Shown here in pieces: positions 32,599 to 43,119 of a stretch of DNA of 64,000 bases. The notes beneath the pieces were generated by a model. That model was not told the origin of the DNA. It did not search any database and saw nothing but the letters and a program-made list of their open reading frames with translations. The DNA is from Amaurobius ferox (taxonomy: Eukaryota; Arthropoda; Arachnida; Araneae; Amaurobiidae): assembly GCA_951213105.1 (NCBI GenBank), contig OX578138.1, positions 61,490,826 through 61,554,825 on the forward strand, in the 5' to 3' direction. Position 1 is the stretch's first letter. Every line of letters starts with the position of its first letter. The position numbers and the translations under genes are program-made.

Positions 32599-33300
32599 AG
32601 TAAAAGTCTTCTTCACCACGCAACAAAACTTTCTTTGCTATGTTAATAATGTTAAGATTTAGAAGTACTTGTTCAGCCACTCTGTCGTACATTTCAAATG
32701 GAGTGCTATAAAGACATTCGTGGTAACTTTGATCTTCAATTTGAGCAACACAGTCAACACATTTGAAAAGTTTTCTTACATGACACATCATCCAAACAGT
32801 TACCTTACACCTTTCTGGTAGGTCGGACGGTCTGGGTTTCAACATGACACATCATGCTGTCATGAATACAAGAGACTAATTGCTCAAATGCAAAATTTTT
32901 GTTACAAATAACTGATAATAGAAAGGTTATAATGTCCATTATTTTTAATATTTGAGCAGGAAGCCACTCTATAAATATACTTTCTCGAAATTTCATACTA
33001 ATGTTGTTAGCACAATTCACTGAACATGTTATTTGATTTTTATCTAAGGTAATACGACACTGTTTGACAAAATTTTGAATCACATAATTGAATTATCTTC
33101 TGTAAATACAGTTTTCCATTGTCATTGAAACAGAACTCATTGCGATTGATGAAAGAGGTATCCGCATATAGAATATTTAACGACCACTATTTTTGTGAAA
33201 ATTCATTCACACCAAGTAGCAGGTGCCAATGTAACCCCTTCATCTGTAGGTAGTAGTTCATTTCGTTCGTTAGAGATATATCTCCATATATACACTTTTA
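32599..33300 (-). pseudogene. Broken exon of unknown gene, split by a SINE fragment
   Basis: On the minus strand a coding-like frame (33083-32805, with IFIEWLPAQILKIMDI and NFAFEQLVSCIHDSMMCHV) and a second one (32845-32594, with KLFKCVDCVAQIEDQSY and STPFEMYDRVAEQ) are interrupted by a 51-bp insertion plus a 13-bp duplication. The two frames are offset by exactly these 64 bases, so they were once one frame. The second part ends at a good splice donor, TTTACTG/GTAAGAT, near 32599. Further coding-like sequence upstream (to about 33300) is in another frame. I do not recognise the family. It sits inside the inverted-arm element, so it may be that element's own gene or a captured host fragment. 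Confidence 0.55.
32792..32842 (+). mobile_element. 5'-truncated SINE tail, 51 bp, with 13-bp target duplication
   Basis: CATGACACATCAT flanks it at 32779-32791 and 32843-32855. The insert (CCAAACAGTTACCTTACACC, then TTTCTGGTAGGTC and GACGGTCTGG) matches the 3' tail of the tRNA-derived SINE at 63273-63563, read from its minus strand. It could instead come from a partner LINE that shares this tail. Confidence 0.75.
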
Positions 33301-33349
33301 GCTTTTTATGGCGAAGTTTCAAATATACATAGACACCAGAACCTAAATT

Positions 33350-33733
33350 TCAACGACGAAGCGCATCTTGCATGGAATATGAAGAAGTAGATCCAGTTGA
33401 AACAGATTCTGTAGCGGAGGATAACACTCCGATGTGTGTTAGAGCACAAGAAGGCTCTTGAGATGAGTTTCCGACCTCGGTGAGGACTTGTGAATTGGCA
33501 GTGGTAGGTGTTTCTGGTGGGGCTATGGAAGACATGTGTATAACCAATCCACCGCAAATTTTTTTTGAGGGTGAATTAATCACATCTGAGACAATATCTA
33601 CAGATTTTGTTTCATCTGGTACAGGAACCGACAACTCCACACTATTTCCACTAGAAATTAACTGTTTGAGCGATGGCATACTTTGAATTTTAGACATTAT
33701 TTGCAGATAGTAACATCCATGTACCACATTCAC
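33350..33733 (-). CDS. Ser/Thr/Val-rich 127-codon frame, hypothetical
   Basis: An open minus-strand frame inside the inverted-arm element. It is rich in Ser, Thr, Pro and Val (VPVPDETKSVDIVSDV, TGSTSSYSMQDALRR) and ends at TGA. No domain is recognised. It lies upstream of the broken exon on the same strand and could be an earlier exon of the same gene. The opposite strand is also partly open (68 codons), so coding status is doubtful. Confidence 0.3.
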   Translation of the reverse strand: MNVVHGCYYLQIMSKIQSMPSLKQLISSGNSVELSVPVPDETKSVDIVSDVINSPSKKICGGLVIHMSSIAPPETPTTANSQVLTEVGNSSQEPSCALTHIGVLSSATESVSTGSTSSYSMQDALRR

Positions 33734-34360
33734 AGTATAAGATTTATTTTTTAAACACTATGATCTTAAAATATCATAAATTTGTCGCAGCTATGAACGA
33801 ACCGAACCTACCCACGCAACGCCCAAGGTTGAAATGTCTAATCGGGCCGCGTCATAAATCTAATCACGTGACTTAAATCGAGTGTCGTGTGCAAATAGAT
33901 TGCATAAGATATGAAGTGGTTAGAACTTGTAATTTTCAGTGAATTGCGCAACATTGGATTGTGCTAAATGCAATTTTTATTCACATGAGAGAATTTCTAC
34001 ATTATTTTGTTCATCTTCGAAATCATAAAGTGAAAATATGTATCAAACTTAGTTAAAGCTCATAATTTTTAATCACACTAACATTAAATACATAGGAAAT
34101 TTTTGTATGTTTTTATAACTTTAGTGGATATGTTTGCCACATCGCGCGAAATATACAAGAATAGTTAGCAAAAATATGAAAATTACTTAGAAAATGGGGT
34201 CTTCATCAGCAGACATCCAAACTAGAAATGAACGATATACACACAAATTGCAATACTAAAATGAGAGCTTATCAGTTCTTATCTAAGATCAAACATAAGA
34301 TGACGTCATCGGTCCAATGTTCACAAGATGGCGTCATAGTCCAAAGCAGATCTTTCTTTA

Positions 34361-34491
34361 TTACTCCCTATTTTTAATTACTGCTTATTTTTTAATTATT
34401 CCCTATTTTTAATTACTTCTTAATGCTTATAATTATGAATAGGTGATTATAAGTAATTAAAAAATAAGCAGTAATTAAAAATAGGGAGTAA
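34361..34491. repeat. Perfect 38-bp inverted repeat, 55-base loop
   Basis: 34361-34398 (TTACTCCCTATTTTTAATTA...) is the exact reverse complement of 34454-34491. It lies just inside the right arm. A further partial copy of the left arm word (ATTCCCTATTTTTAATTACT) occurs in the loop side near 34397. Confidence 0.9.
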
Positions 34492-34520
34492 TTAATAAAT
34501 AAGTAATTACGAAAGAAGGT

Positions 34521-35655
34521 ACACCTATGTCTGTGAAAATACACGATTCGTGTCCCTTAGCTTGTTAAATTCTAAACTTCGGTGTTAACATTATGACCAT
34601 CATTTTATATATGGTTAAATCGTATACAATGCACAATATTGTTAAAATCATGGATGAGTTATACTATTTTAGTCTTTACCGTTAAATTTACCTCAATTTT
34701 ATAACTCAATTAAAATTCATTAATATTCCAGCGTCAAAAGAACAATGATCACACTGTGTATTCAGTAAACATTCGATTTTTCATATTGAAATCTATTATT
34801 TAATTAAAAAAATAATCACTATTTTAACACAGGACCTCATTCATGATCATCGTCCTTATAATTCAACTCATTTTTATAACTTAATTAAAATTCATTCAAT
34901 CATTAGTAACTTAGCGGCAAAAATTAATGATCGTCGCTAACATCATTAAAACCCTAACACTAAAAATTTGTCACAAAATTCACTCATCAGTGTCTTAACG
35001 TTAAAACAATTAATTAGCAATGCACTTAACATAATTAAACAGATCCATTCATACCGAAATTTTCCAAATACCCTAAAAATTATTAGTCCTCTATTCAATT
35101 AAAATTCACTCAGTCAATGGTATCTTAGTGCCAATTTTTTTCTAATGTATAATATGCACGTATCATTTTTTTAAAGTAGAAAATCGAACATGCCCTTTCT
35201 TTGTAGAAATGGATCATGCGATTTTCAAATACATTACATGCTATTTTCCAAACTAAAAATAGCATACACTCATTTTTTTAATATGTGACATGCATGTACT
35301 CTTTCTACATAGAAATGGATCTTGCTATTTTCTAATACATAACTTTTTAGATTACTCTTTAAAATTTCCCAGTATACTTTGAAAAATAATATGGATTCCA
35401 TTCTTTAGAATATACTTTTAGAATACTTTGGTAAGAACATCCATGTCACACATTTTCTCCATACATATGTATGACACATCTGTGCACAACGTAGTGGTTG
35501 GCTTGTGAGGCTTTCTGTACTTTGCATTTTCTTATCTTCAAATATCTCCCAAGTATTGCATTCATTGATGATTTAGTTCACCTATTCATATTAACTACTT
35601 CCTTAAATATAGTAAAGTCTTGAATTTCCCATTTCCTATATATTTGAAAAGAAAT
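34521..35655 (-). repeat. Right inverted arm
   Basis: Imperfect reverse complement of 29750-31215, lacking three of the four 102-bp units. Confidence 0.75.
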
Positions 35656-35969
35656 CAATACAGACATTTTTCTTAACTAAAAACTTGTCCAAACGGATTC
35701 AGCAGATTCTGAAACATGCCATAAAAAATCGCGTGGCACACACAATCATTCTGAAAATAGTCAAGTCGCATTCAGTGAGTATTATAACATGGCATTAAAA
35801 TCTCACATGGTATGTCAGTTGTGAAAATTGACATTCAGCGTGAATTAAAACAGTTAAGATTTCGCGTTAACTATAGACGTTTCAAAATATTTTTATGAAT
35901 ATCATTAAAAAATCTGTCAACATTCCCAGTAAAATTTTAAAAAAATGTCGAAACGTGTTCAGTGAGTAT
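35656..35969. other. Short repeat flank before element 2
   Basis: The word TTCAGTGAGTATT occurs near 35770 and again at 35960, about 189 bp apart, so the target of element 2 was itself a small tandem repeat. No gene. Confidence 0.5.
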
Positions 35970-37194
35970 TGTGGTAGCGGTTTCAGAACCAAACTGCATG
36001 TACTGATTCCGCTACACACAAGACCATGATCGTAAATTTAGCAGACCAAAAAAAAAACTGTAATTAACATTTTTAACTTCAACAAAAATACCAAAATTTA
36101 CTCCAGGTTCATTTTCAATAAAGTTTCCCAGTTTAGGAGAATTATATCCTAAATGAATATACAGTGAGTAAAAACCATGAAAGAATGAAGAAAATAATCA
36201 CAGGGCACATTTATCAAACAAATAATACTTTTATTTTAAGACTTGCAATTTATGAATATATATATTTATCTTCTCAATTATTGTTCATAATACTCAGAGC
36301 TTCATTTATCATTAATAACATTCTTAATTAATGCTCTGTACATAAAATATATCAATCAATATTTAAATTTAATCAACGTGCATATGTTCTTAAACCATAT
36401 ATTTAAATCAACCATAAATGTACTTTTAATTCTGTGCTTATTATAACAAGATAAATATTCTTTCCATGCCTGTGGGACAGCGGAACTTCTTGTTCCGAAT
36501 AAAACAATTTACCTGAGCTCCGATTAAATCAATAGACTGCAGACAAAGTTCCTTACAGGAAAACACGGTCGAAGGCCGAATTAAATAGTCCAAAAGTTGG
36601 ATTTACAGACTTCCTTCATAACATGGCAAGCAGCCAGAACCACCGCGGAAAGCACTAATTCCAAAGCCAACGGGATTCAACATCAGGTTTTCCTGGAATA
36701 AAAATAAATAAATTTAGAACAGTTGAAAATGAATTGTCGAAATATTCCAGGTTCTTCTCCATTCAGCTCCAGAAAGGCAGGGCGGTTTCATTCGAAACAA
36801 TTGCCCATCTCCGCCAGCTTAGCCATTTTGGCCAAAACCCTTTGTCTTCATTTTAGACAAATTTTCACGATGCGTCCTTCTCCATCCAATTCTCCAGATC
36901 CACTCCTCTGGGTCTCTCGAGGCCACAGCCGAACATTTCTCCTTGCGCCGCTTCCTGATTGGACAGGCAAGCGCGCCCCAGTAACAGGCGATCACTCCAA
37001 GCACACGTCACGCATCTCAGCCCAGACATAAATCCTAGACACTTCAACGAATTCTCGACAAAACTCAGTTTTTAACGTTAAATCAATTCAGACGAGGCTT
37101 ACCGAAACTCCGCACAGGCACGAAAGGAGAGAAAGATGTTTCTCTCATCAAAAAACAAGAAAAGGCTCATGGCGCAGAATTGCGACATGACAGC
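35970..37194 (-). repeat. 3' LTR of element 2
   Basis: 1,225 bp, about 99% identical by eye to 45846-47067. A 102-codon plus-strand frame (36723-37031) recurs in the other LTR only because the LTRs are copies. Confidence 0.95.
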
Positions 37195-37195
37195 T

Positions 37196-37208
37196 CTCCC
37201 CTCCTGGG
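37196..37208 (-). other. Polypurine tract of element 2
   Basis: On the minus strand AGGAGGGGAGAG lies directly before the 3' LTR start, as required for plus-strand priming. Confidence 0.8.
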
Positions 37209-37209
37209 A

Positions 37210-39392
37210 GTCAAAAATTTTCCGAAAACAGTGAGGAAAATTTTTCTCTCACTCAAAAACACAAAAATACAAAATTTTACAAAGAGTTTTAGGAACCTGT
37301 AAGTGTAAAATAATTTAGAACAAAATTTTGGGCGAGAAAGGTGCGTACGTTCACGTTTCTCAAAACAACGACACTGTAGATCTGAATGACGAGCTAAGCC
37401 TTTCATCACCACAGGTAAAGACCAAAAGAAAACCGACAAGATGTCACCGCATCTTAAAGGATCCTTTACAAAAATTTACACTTAAATCAGAAAAAAATTG
37501 TCAAGACACTTTGCCTGACAACAAAAGGTCTCAATCATCAACATTGAGATCAACCAGATGATGCGAAGCGGAAACATGATATGATATGAATTTACAATAA
37601 AGTTATACAATATAAACAATTCAAAAAAATTCGAAATTTCCAACATTTGTCACTTTCAAAAATACACAGTGACACAATCAATTCTTAATTTTCATCAAAA
37701 AGGATTAAATATTTTGAAAATTAATTTTTAAATTAAATTTGTCACAATCAAGTAATGAGATTCTTCACTCATTCAAAAATGTCTCACTTTTTGAGAACAA
37801 AGTCACTTTCAATATTTCAATTTTTCAATTTCAACTTTTCATTTCAAAACTTTCATTTCAATTTTAAACTTTCACTTTAAATTACTTTCCATTTCAACAC
37901 ATTAACTTTAAATTACATTTACTTTCAATTTATCAACATTTCAACTTTTCATTCAACATTAACTTAAATTTAACTTATTTTTGTCATTAAAACATTTCAG
38001 AATTTTCTTATTTTGACTCAATTTTCATTACTTTAAATTATTCATTTACATTTAAATCATTCAATTTATCTTAAAATTTCAATTTACTTTACTTTCAACA
38101 ACTCACTGAAATTATTTCAAACAAGTGACCACTTCATGTGTCACAAAACAAAAATTTTCATTCAAAACATTTGTCCGCTGAGAGAGAGAAGGAGAAAAAT
38201 TCTCTTGAAATTCACGTCAGTTATGTAAAAGAGCAGGAACACATCAAAAGAGCAAACTCGGCGGGGACTAACGAGTTGCCACGAATAAAAGGGAGTGTAA
38301 AAAGATAAAAAAAATACTCGCGTGCAGGATGCAGCGGCCACAAAACAGGAAGCCAGGACACGCCTCAGAAGCCACGGATATAAAAAATTTTGAACATCTT
38401 GCGCTGACCCCATCATCGTCATCATCATCATCTTCTTCATCATCATCATCCTCATCAGGCTTCACCAGTTTCCCACCTGGCCATCACAACCGTCCTAGGT
38501 GGGCTCGGAACAAGTTGTCGTCCAGGACTCCAGTCCTGCAGCTTACACCGGGAAATTAATTTGCCCAGCTGCTTCTTCATCTGTGATCCGTGTAAATTTG
38601 TTCAGTGTTTGTGTCCACCAGCCAGCTTTCCAGAAAAAGGGTTGCAGCATTACAAAATGATGACTCACTGAAATTTGTGTAGATGTTTGAAAAACTGCTG
38701 GTCAAAAAAAAAAAAACAATGTGAAATGGAATTTCAAGAAAACAAATTTCAACAACACATCATCCAAAATTTTTCACCTCTCTCAGCAACAAAATTTCAA
38801 AAACATTTTCCAACAGAGATCATTTACTTTTGATCTTCAAAAAAATTTCATTAAATTTCAAAAATTCTCAAATTCAAACTTTCCATTTTCAATTTCAAAT
38901 TACTTAAGTTACTTCAATTACTTTATATTACTTTATATTAACTTTATATTAATTTCAATTTTACTTTAACAAAATCATTTACTTTTTTCAACCTTCAAAA
39001 ATTTCCTCCTTTTACATAGGGGAACAATTCAAATACCAACACCATTTCAATTATTTCATGAACTTAAATAAGTAATCAAAACATTTTTTTCACAATAAAA
39101 CACAACAAAATAATCAAAGTCAATCAAAACAGGACTCTCGAAAAATTTAAAGTCCAAGGAGAGTCAATTAACAAAATTTACTTATTATTTAAATTACAAT
39201 ATAAACATTTATAAATTATGGTTCACAAAAATCAATTAATTTTCTATGTACTTTTAACTTAAATGCAAGATTTCCAATAAATTTAAATCACAACAATTTT
39301 TTTCATAAATTCTATTTTAAAAGACAATATTGAAATACAAAAATTTAAACAAGTATCAACTTTAATTTAATATAAGATTTTTCTTGCAAAAT
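37210..39392 (-). other. 3' non-coding part of element 2
   Basis: 37620-38160 and 38720-39360 are low-complexity DNA built from TTTCAA, AATTTCA and CATTTCAA words. Between them lie a more GC-rich stretch and an (ATC)n run. No envelope-like frame was found. Confidence 0.6.
38411..38457. repeat. (ATC)n microsatellite
   Basis: Interrupted CAT/ATC triplets. They create short acidic or poly-Ser frames on the two strands that should not be taken for genes. Confidence 0.85.
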
Positions 39393-42300
39393 TTAATTTC
39401 TGAAAAATTGTGAACTCAACCAAAACTTAATATTGTGAAAATCTTTGATAAGATCTAAGATTATAAGGTTTCTATTTCTCATATAACTATGATTTTGGTG
39501 TGGTGTGTAACTATTTCTGTAGTAGTTATTGTTGTAAATGATTCTTCCATTTCCTCTATTATCAAGGTTATTTGAATTATTTCTCAATGTATAATGTTGA
39601 TTTTTATTAGCATGAAAGTTTGATCTAGTATGAACAGCATTGTCCTTTACTTTCTTAGGCAAATTAAATCTTACTCTTTTCACAGTCTTTTTATTTTGAG
39701 ATTTTTCTGCAGGTTTTGATAAACAAGATTTCAGTTTCACAGAGTCTTTCTCAGCGGTGATCACAGGAGTAAGTCTATTTGGCTTAGAGTTCAGTTTTTG
39801 ATTTTCAGCAGATTGTTTTGAAAATTTTTGCAATTCCTCTCTTCTTGGAGGTAAAAGCGTCAGTCTGTTCACATGAACCAGTTGTTCATTTTTGGGATTC
39901 ATCACATGTTTGATGAGGAAATTTACTGCAGATGTTTGTTTTATCACTTTAAAAGGACCTCTATTAAATGAACTCAGTTTTCTTGATTGACCATGAGGCA
40001 AAAAGGGAGTGTATAGATACACTAAGTCATTAACTTTGATATTGGGTATCTTCGCTTTCTTATGTTGTTGTAAAATTTGTGAATTTTCAGCTTTTTCCAA
40101 GTTACTTTTTACTACATCATATGTTCTTTTAAGTCTAAATTGTAAATCTTCTCCATAGTCATATATAGAGTCATACGTTGGAGGTTTAAATCCAGCCATC
40201 AAAGTATTTGGAACTGTTAAATCTCTTCCATAGAGTAAATACGCAGGTGATTCACCCGTAGAAGCATGTATGGCATTTCTATGAGCTAATAAAGCAAAAT
40301 GAATTAAATTATCCCAGTTGTTTTTATCGTTGTATGCAATATTTTTCAAGGATATGACTAAAGTACCATTTAATCTTTCAACACAGCCATCTACTGAAGG
40401 CATATAGGCAGTAGTAGTATTCTTTATTATTCCCAATTTCTTGTAAAAGCATCTTGCTGTTTTAGAAACAAAATTCGTCCCTTGATCCGAGACAATGTAT
40501 TTAGGTATGCCATGCTGAGCCATATAGTGCTCTAAACAATTTAAAATATCTTCAGTTTTAATTGAAGCCAAGGGATATGCTTCAGGACATCGAGTAAAAT
40601 AGTCTGTTATCACGAGGATAAATTTATTTCCAGATCTAGATATAGGTAATGGTCCGACACAGTCCATGGCGATTCGCTCAAATGGATATGTAGATTTTGA
40701 AAATTTTTGAATAGGTGCTTTATTATTTCTAAAACCACGATTTACCACACAAATTTCACATGAAGCAACATAATTATGGGTTTGGGAATACATTCCCTGC
40801 CAAAAGTATTTTCTACTCACAGAAGATAAAGTTCTTCTAAATCCACAATGTGCGTAAGTAGGACAATCATGATGTAACCATAAAATTTCAGACACAAGTT
40901 CCTGCGGAACAACAACTCTTTCCTGTTCTTGGTGTCTACGCTTAGGGTGTTTGTGTGTACACCATAATATATCATCTTTTCTAAAAAATACTAAAGTTTG
41001 TGGGTAAGGTTTTATGTTCTTATCTAAGAGATCTATAATTTTATTGCATCTAGGGTCAGATTTTTGAGCATTCTTAATTCTGATGAGTAATGTAGGACAA
41101 GTAAATGTCTGTTCCAATTGACCACTTTGTATGTTATTTTCATTTTGAATTTCACTTTCATTATTGTCAACAGCACAAATCTCATTTGTTTCATTTGTAT
41201 TGGCTGAATTTAAATTGACTTCTAGTTCTCTTCTATTACTACTATTATTATTGTTTACATTTTGAGAACTTTGATTTACATTGTTTACATTTGGAAAATT
41301 TTGATTTACATTGTTATTTATCACTTTATATTGTGATACAAATCTTCTAGGAATATTCTCAATAGAATTAGTACATTCATCAACATTTCTTGAAAGATAA
41401 TCTGCGACTAAATTTGCTTTCCCTGGTTTATGTACTATTTGGTAATCAAATTGTGATAGAGATGCAATCCATCTAGCTAATCGAGATGTAGGATCTTTTA
41501 ACTTAAATACAAATGACAAAGATTTCTGGTCACAAAAAATTGTGAAAGGTTTTCCAATTAAATAGTGTTTGTAATAGTTTGTAGCCCATACAACGGCTAA
41601 TGCTTCTCTTTCAACAACACTGTATTTGCATTCAGCTTCATTAAGTTTTCTACTAGCATAAGATATTGGATGTAAGATTTTGTTTTCATCTTCTTGGGAC
41701 AAGTAACAGCCCAATGAGTGATTTGAAGCATCTGTGTGTAAAATAAATGGTTTTCTAAAATCTGGAAGAGTCAAAATTGGTTTTGACAAAAGTTTTCCCT
41801 TTAAAATTTCAAAAGCTTTTTGAGCTTCACATGTCCAAATAAATTTCTTTTTACTTTCATTATTTTTGGTCTTCAGTATGTCTGTCAATGGCAATGACAG
41901 TTCTGCGTAGTATTTTATGAATTTTCTATAGAATCCAGTGAGTCCAAGAAATTGTCTCACATTCTTAATTGATTTAGGAACTTTAAATTTTTCTACAACT
42001 TCCAAGTTATGAGTATCAGGTTGTACTTTTCCATTTGATACTAAAAATCCAAGATACTTAATTGTTTTTCTGAAGAAATGGCATTTAGATGGCTTCAATT
42101 TCAAACCATGTTTACTTAATCTTACAAAAATTTCTTCTAGTTTTTTCAAGTGTTCTTCAAATGTTCTAGATGCAACAATGATATCGTCTATGTAAATTCC
42201 AGATATGCCAGCCAGCACCAGAGACATCAATCTCTGAAAGGATGCGGGCGCATTCTTAAGACCAAATGGAGTTCTAGTCCATTCAAAGTGTCCGTCGGGA

Positions 42301-42578
42301 GTTGAAAATGAAGTCATCTGATAATCATCAGGATGTAAACACAATTGATAAAATCCACTGGTTAAATCAAGGGTCGAAAAATACAAGGCCCCAGAAAGGT
42401 TGTCTATTAATTCCGAAATGTTCGGAATAGGAAAATTCTCAACAATCGTGATTTTGTTGAGCTTCCGAAAATCCGCTACCAAACGGTAACTTCCATCAGG
42501 TTTCTTAACAAATAACACAGGTGTGTTGTACGGAGAGGTACTGCGTTGAATTATCTTGACATCAAGTAACTCATTCAC
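39393..42578 (-). CDS. pol: pol: reverse transcriptase, RNase H, integrase (element 2, main part)
   Basis: 1,061 codons. The listed start is only an internal ATG; homologous sequence continues upstream in the same frame to a stop at 42660. Reverse transcriptase: FVKKPDGSYRLVADFRKLN near residue 24, FWTRTPFGLKNAP-type block near 95 and the YIDD active site near 129. RNase H: ILHTDAS near 283. Integrase: HHCC finger (HHDC near 573, CEIC near 606) and D-D-E triad (AMDCVG near 639, IVSDQGTNF near 696, CVERLNG near 731). A basic C-terminal tail of about 150 residues follows HVNRLTLLPP. All catalytic residues looked at are present. The upstream in-frame stop and frame changes block full gag-pol translation. 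Confidence 0.9.
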   Translation of the reverse strand: MNELLDVKIIQRSTSPYNTPVLFVKKPDGSYRLVADFRKLNKITIVENFPIPNISELIDNLSGALYFSTLDLTSGFYQLCLHPDDYQMTSFSTPDGHFEWTRTPFGLKNAPASFQRLMSLVLAGISGIYIDDIIVASRTFEEHLKKLEEIFVRLSKHGLKLKPSKCHFFRKTIKYLGFLVSNGKVQPDTHNLEVVEKFKVPKSIKNVRQFLGLTGFYRKFIKYYAELSLPLTDILKTKNNESKKKFIWTCEAQKAFEILKGKLLSKPILTLPDFRKPFILHTDASNHSLGCYLSQEDENKILHPISYASRKLNEAECKYSVVEREALAVVWATNYYKHYLIGKPFTIFCDQKSLSFVFKLKDPTSRLARWIASLSQFDYQIVHKPGKANLVADYLSRNVDECTNSIENIPRRFVSQYKVINNNVNQNFPNVNNVNQSSQNVNNNNSSNRRELEVNLNSANTNETNEICAVDNNESEIQNENNIQSGQLEQTFTCPTLLIRIKNAQKSDPRCNKIIDLLDKNIKPYPQTLVFFRKDDILWCTHKHPKRRHQEQERVVVPQELVSEILWLHHDCPTYAHCGFRRTLSSVSRKYFWQGMYSQTHNYVASCEICVVNRGFRNNKAPIQKFSKSTYPFERIAMDCVGPLPISRSGNKFILVITDYFTRCPEAYPLASIKTEDILNCLEHYMAQHGIPKYIVSDQGTNFVSKTARCFYKKLGIIKNTTTAYMPSVDGCVERLNGTLVISLKNIAYNDKNNWDNLIHFALLAHRNAIHASTGESPAYLLYGRDLTVPNTLMAGFKPPTYDSIYDYGEDLQFRLKRTYDVVKSNLEKAENSQILQQHKKAKIPNIKVNDLVYLYTPFLPHGQSRKLSSFNRGPFKVIKQTSAVNFLIKHVMNPKNEQLVHVNRLTLLPPRREELQKFSKQSAENQKLNSKPNRLTPVITAEKDSVKLKSCLSKPAEKSQNKKTVKRVRFNLPKKVKDNAVHTRSNFHANKNQHYTLRNNSNNLDNRGNGRIIYNNNYYRNSYTPHQNHSYMRNRNLIILDLIKDFHNIKFWLSSQFFRN

Positions 42579-42659
42579 TTGACGCGAAAGTTCTTTCTGT
42601 AAATTGTGAGGGATATGGTAGGGCTTCTGTCTAACAGGTATGTTAGACTCCAGGTTAAT

Positions 42660-43119
42660 TTAATGTAATATTGTATCACATCCAGACAATTCTTTCATAT
42701 ACTTAGCAAAAACATGTTTATATTTATTTAGTAATTTTAAAAGTAAAGTTTTCTGAGCATAGTTCATATGCTTCAAGTCAAAATCTCCTCCCCATGCATC
42801 AAACGTATCATTATCTTCAATACAGTTCTCATTGTCAATTCTGTTATTTATGTCAATGTCAGATTCATAGATGTTTTCAAAAGTTCCCAATTTCATACCT
42901 TTATTTATGTAAACACATTTATGTAAACTCTGAAGGATTAGCTACTCGTGCGTACAAAAAGTCATTCTCTGGAATGTTATGAATACTTCTTGCAACAAAG
43001 ATTTTATTTGCAGCAAATTCTTTATTATGGATAGGTTCAAGTAAAATTGTCGTGTTTTTCTCAAATTTATAATTTCTTTTCAATTTGACAAATGATTCGG
43101 AAAAGGTTTCAAAACACAT
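42660..43119 (-). pseudogene. pol: Broken junction between protease and reverse transcriptase (element 2)
   Basis: Two short frames bridge gag-protease and pol. 43119-42919 (KNTTILLEPIHNKEFAANK, IPENDFLYARVANPSEF) is the usual linker before reverse transcriptase but is in a shifted frame. 42896-42660 (KLLNKYKHVFAKYMKELSGC) is the start of the reverse-transcriptase region and is back in the gag-protease frame. Lesions: a frame change near 43085-43119, a short slip-type insertion near 42906-42922 where TTTACATAAAT words are duplicated, and a TAA at 42660-42662. The two frame changes compensate each other. The family therefore probably used one continuous gag-pol frame. Confidence 0.75.

Larger units (their letters stand above)
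29750..35655. mobile_element. ~5.9-kb element with inverted terminal arms over 1.1 kb
   Basis: The left arm (29750-31215) and right arm (34521-35655) are imperfect reverse complements along their whole length. Landmarks on the left such as GATGTTAGCGACGATCATTA, ATACGATTTAACCAT and AATTTAACAAGCTAAGG recur on the right in reverse order. The left arm is longer because it has four copies of a 102-bp unit where the right arm has one. The ~3.3-kb interior holds broken coding sequence on the minus strand. Long arms suggest a foldback, Polinton-type or other DNA transposon. No target duplication was fixed and the superfamily is unknown. Confidence 0.7.

Noticed and set aside
36723..37031. 102-codon frame repeated at 46598-46906
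   Set aside because: Conserved only because both lie in the two LTRs of element 2; no family and antisense to the element.
38162..38559. Acidic and poly-Ser frames
   Set aside because: Translation of an (ATC)n microsatellite.
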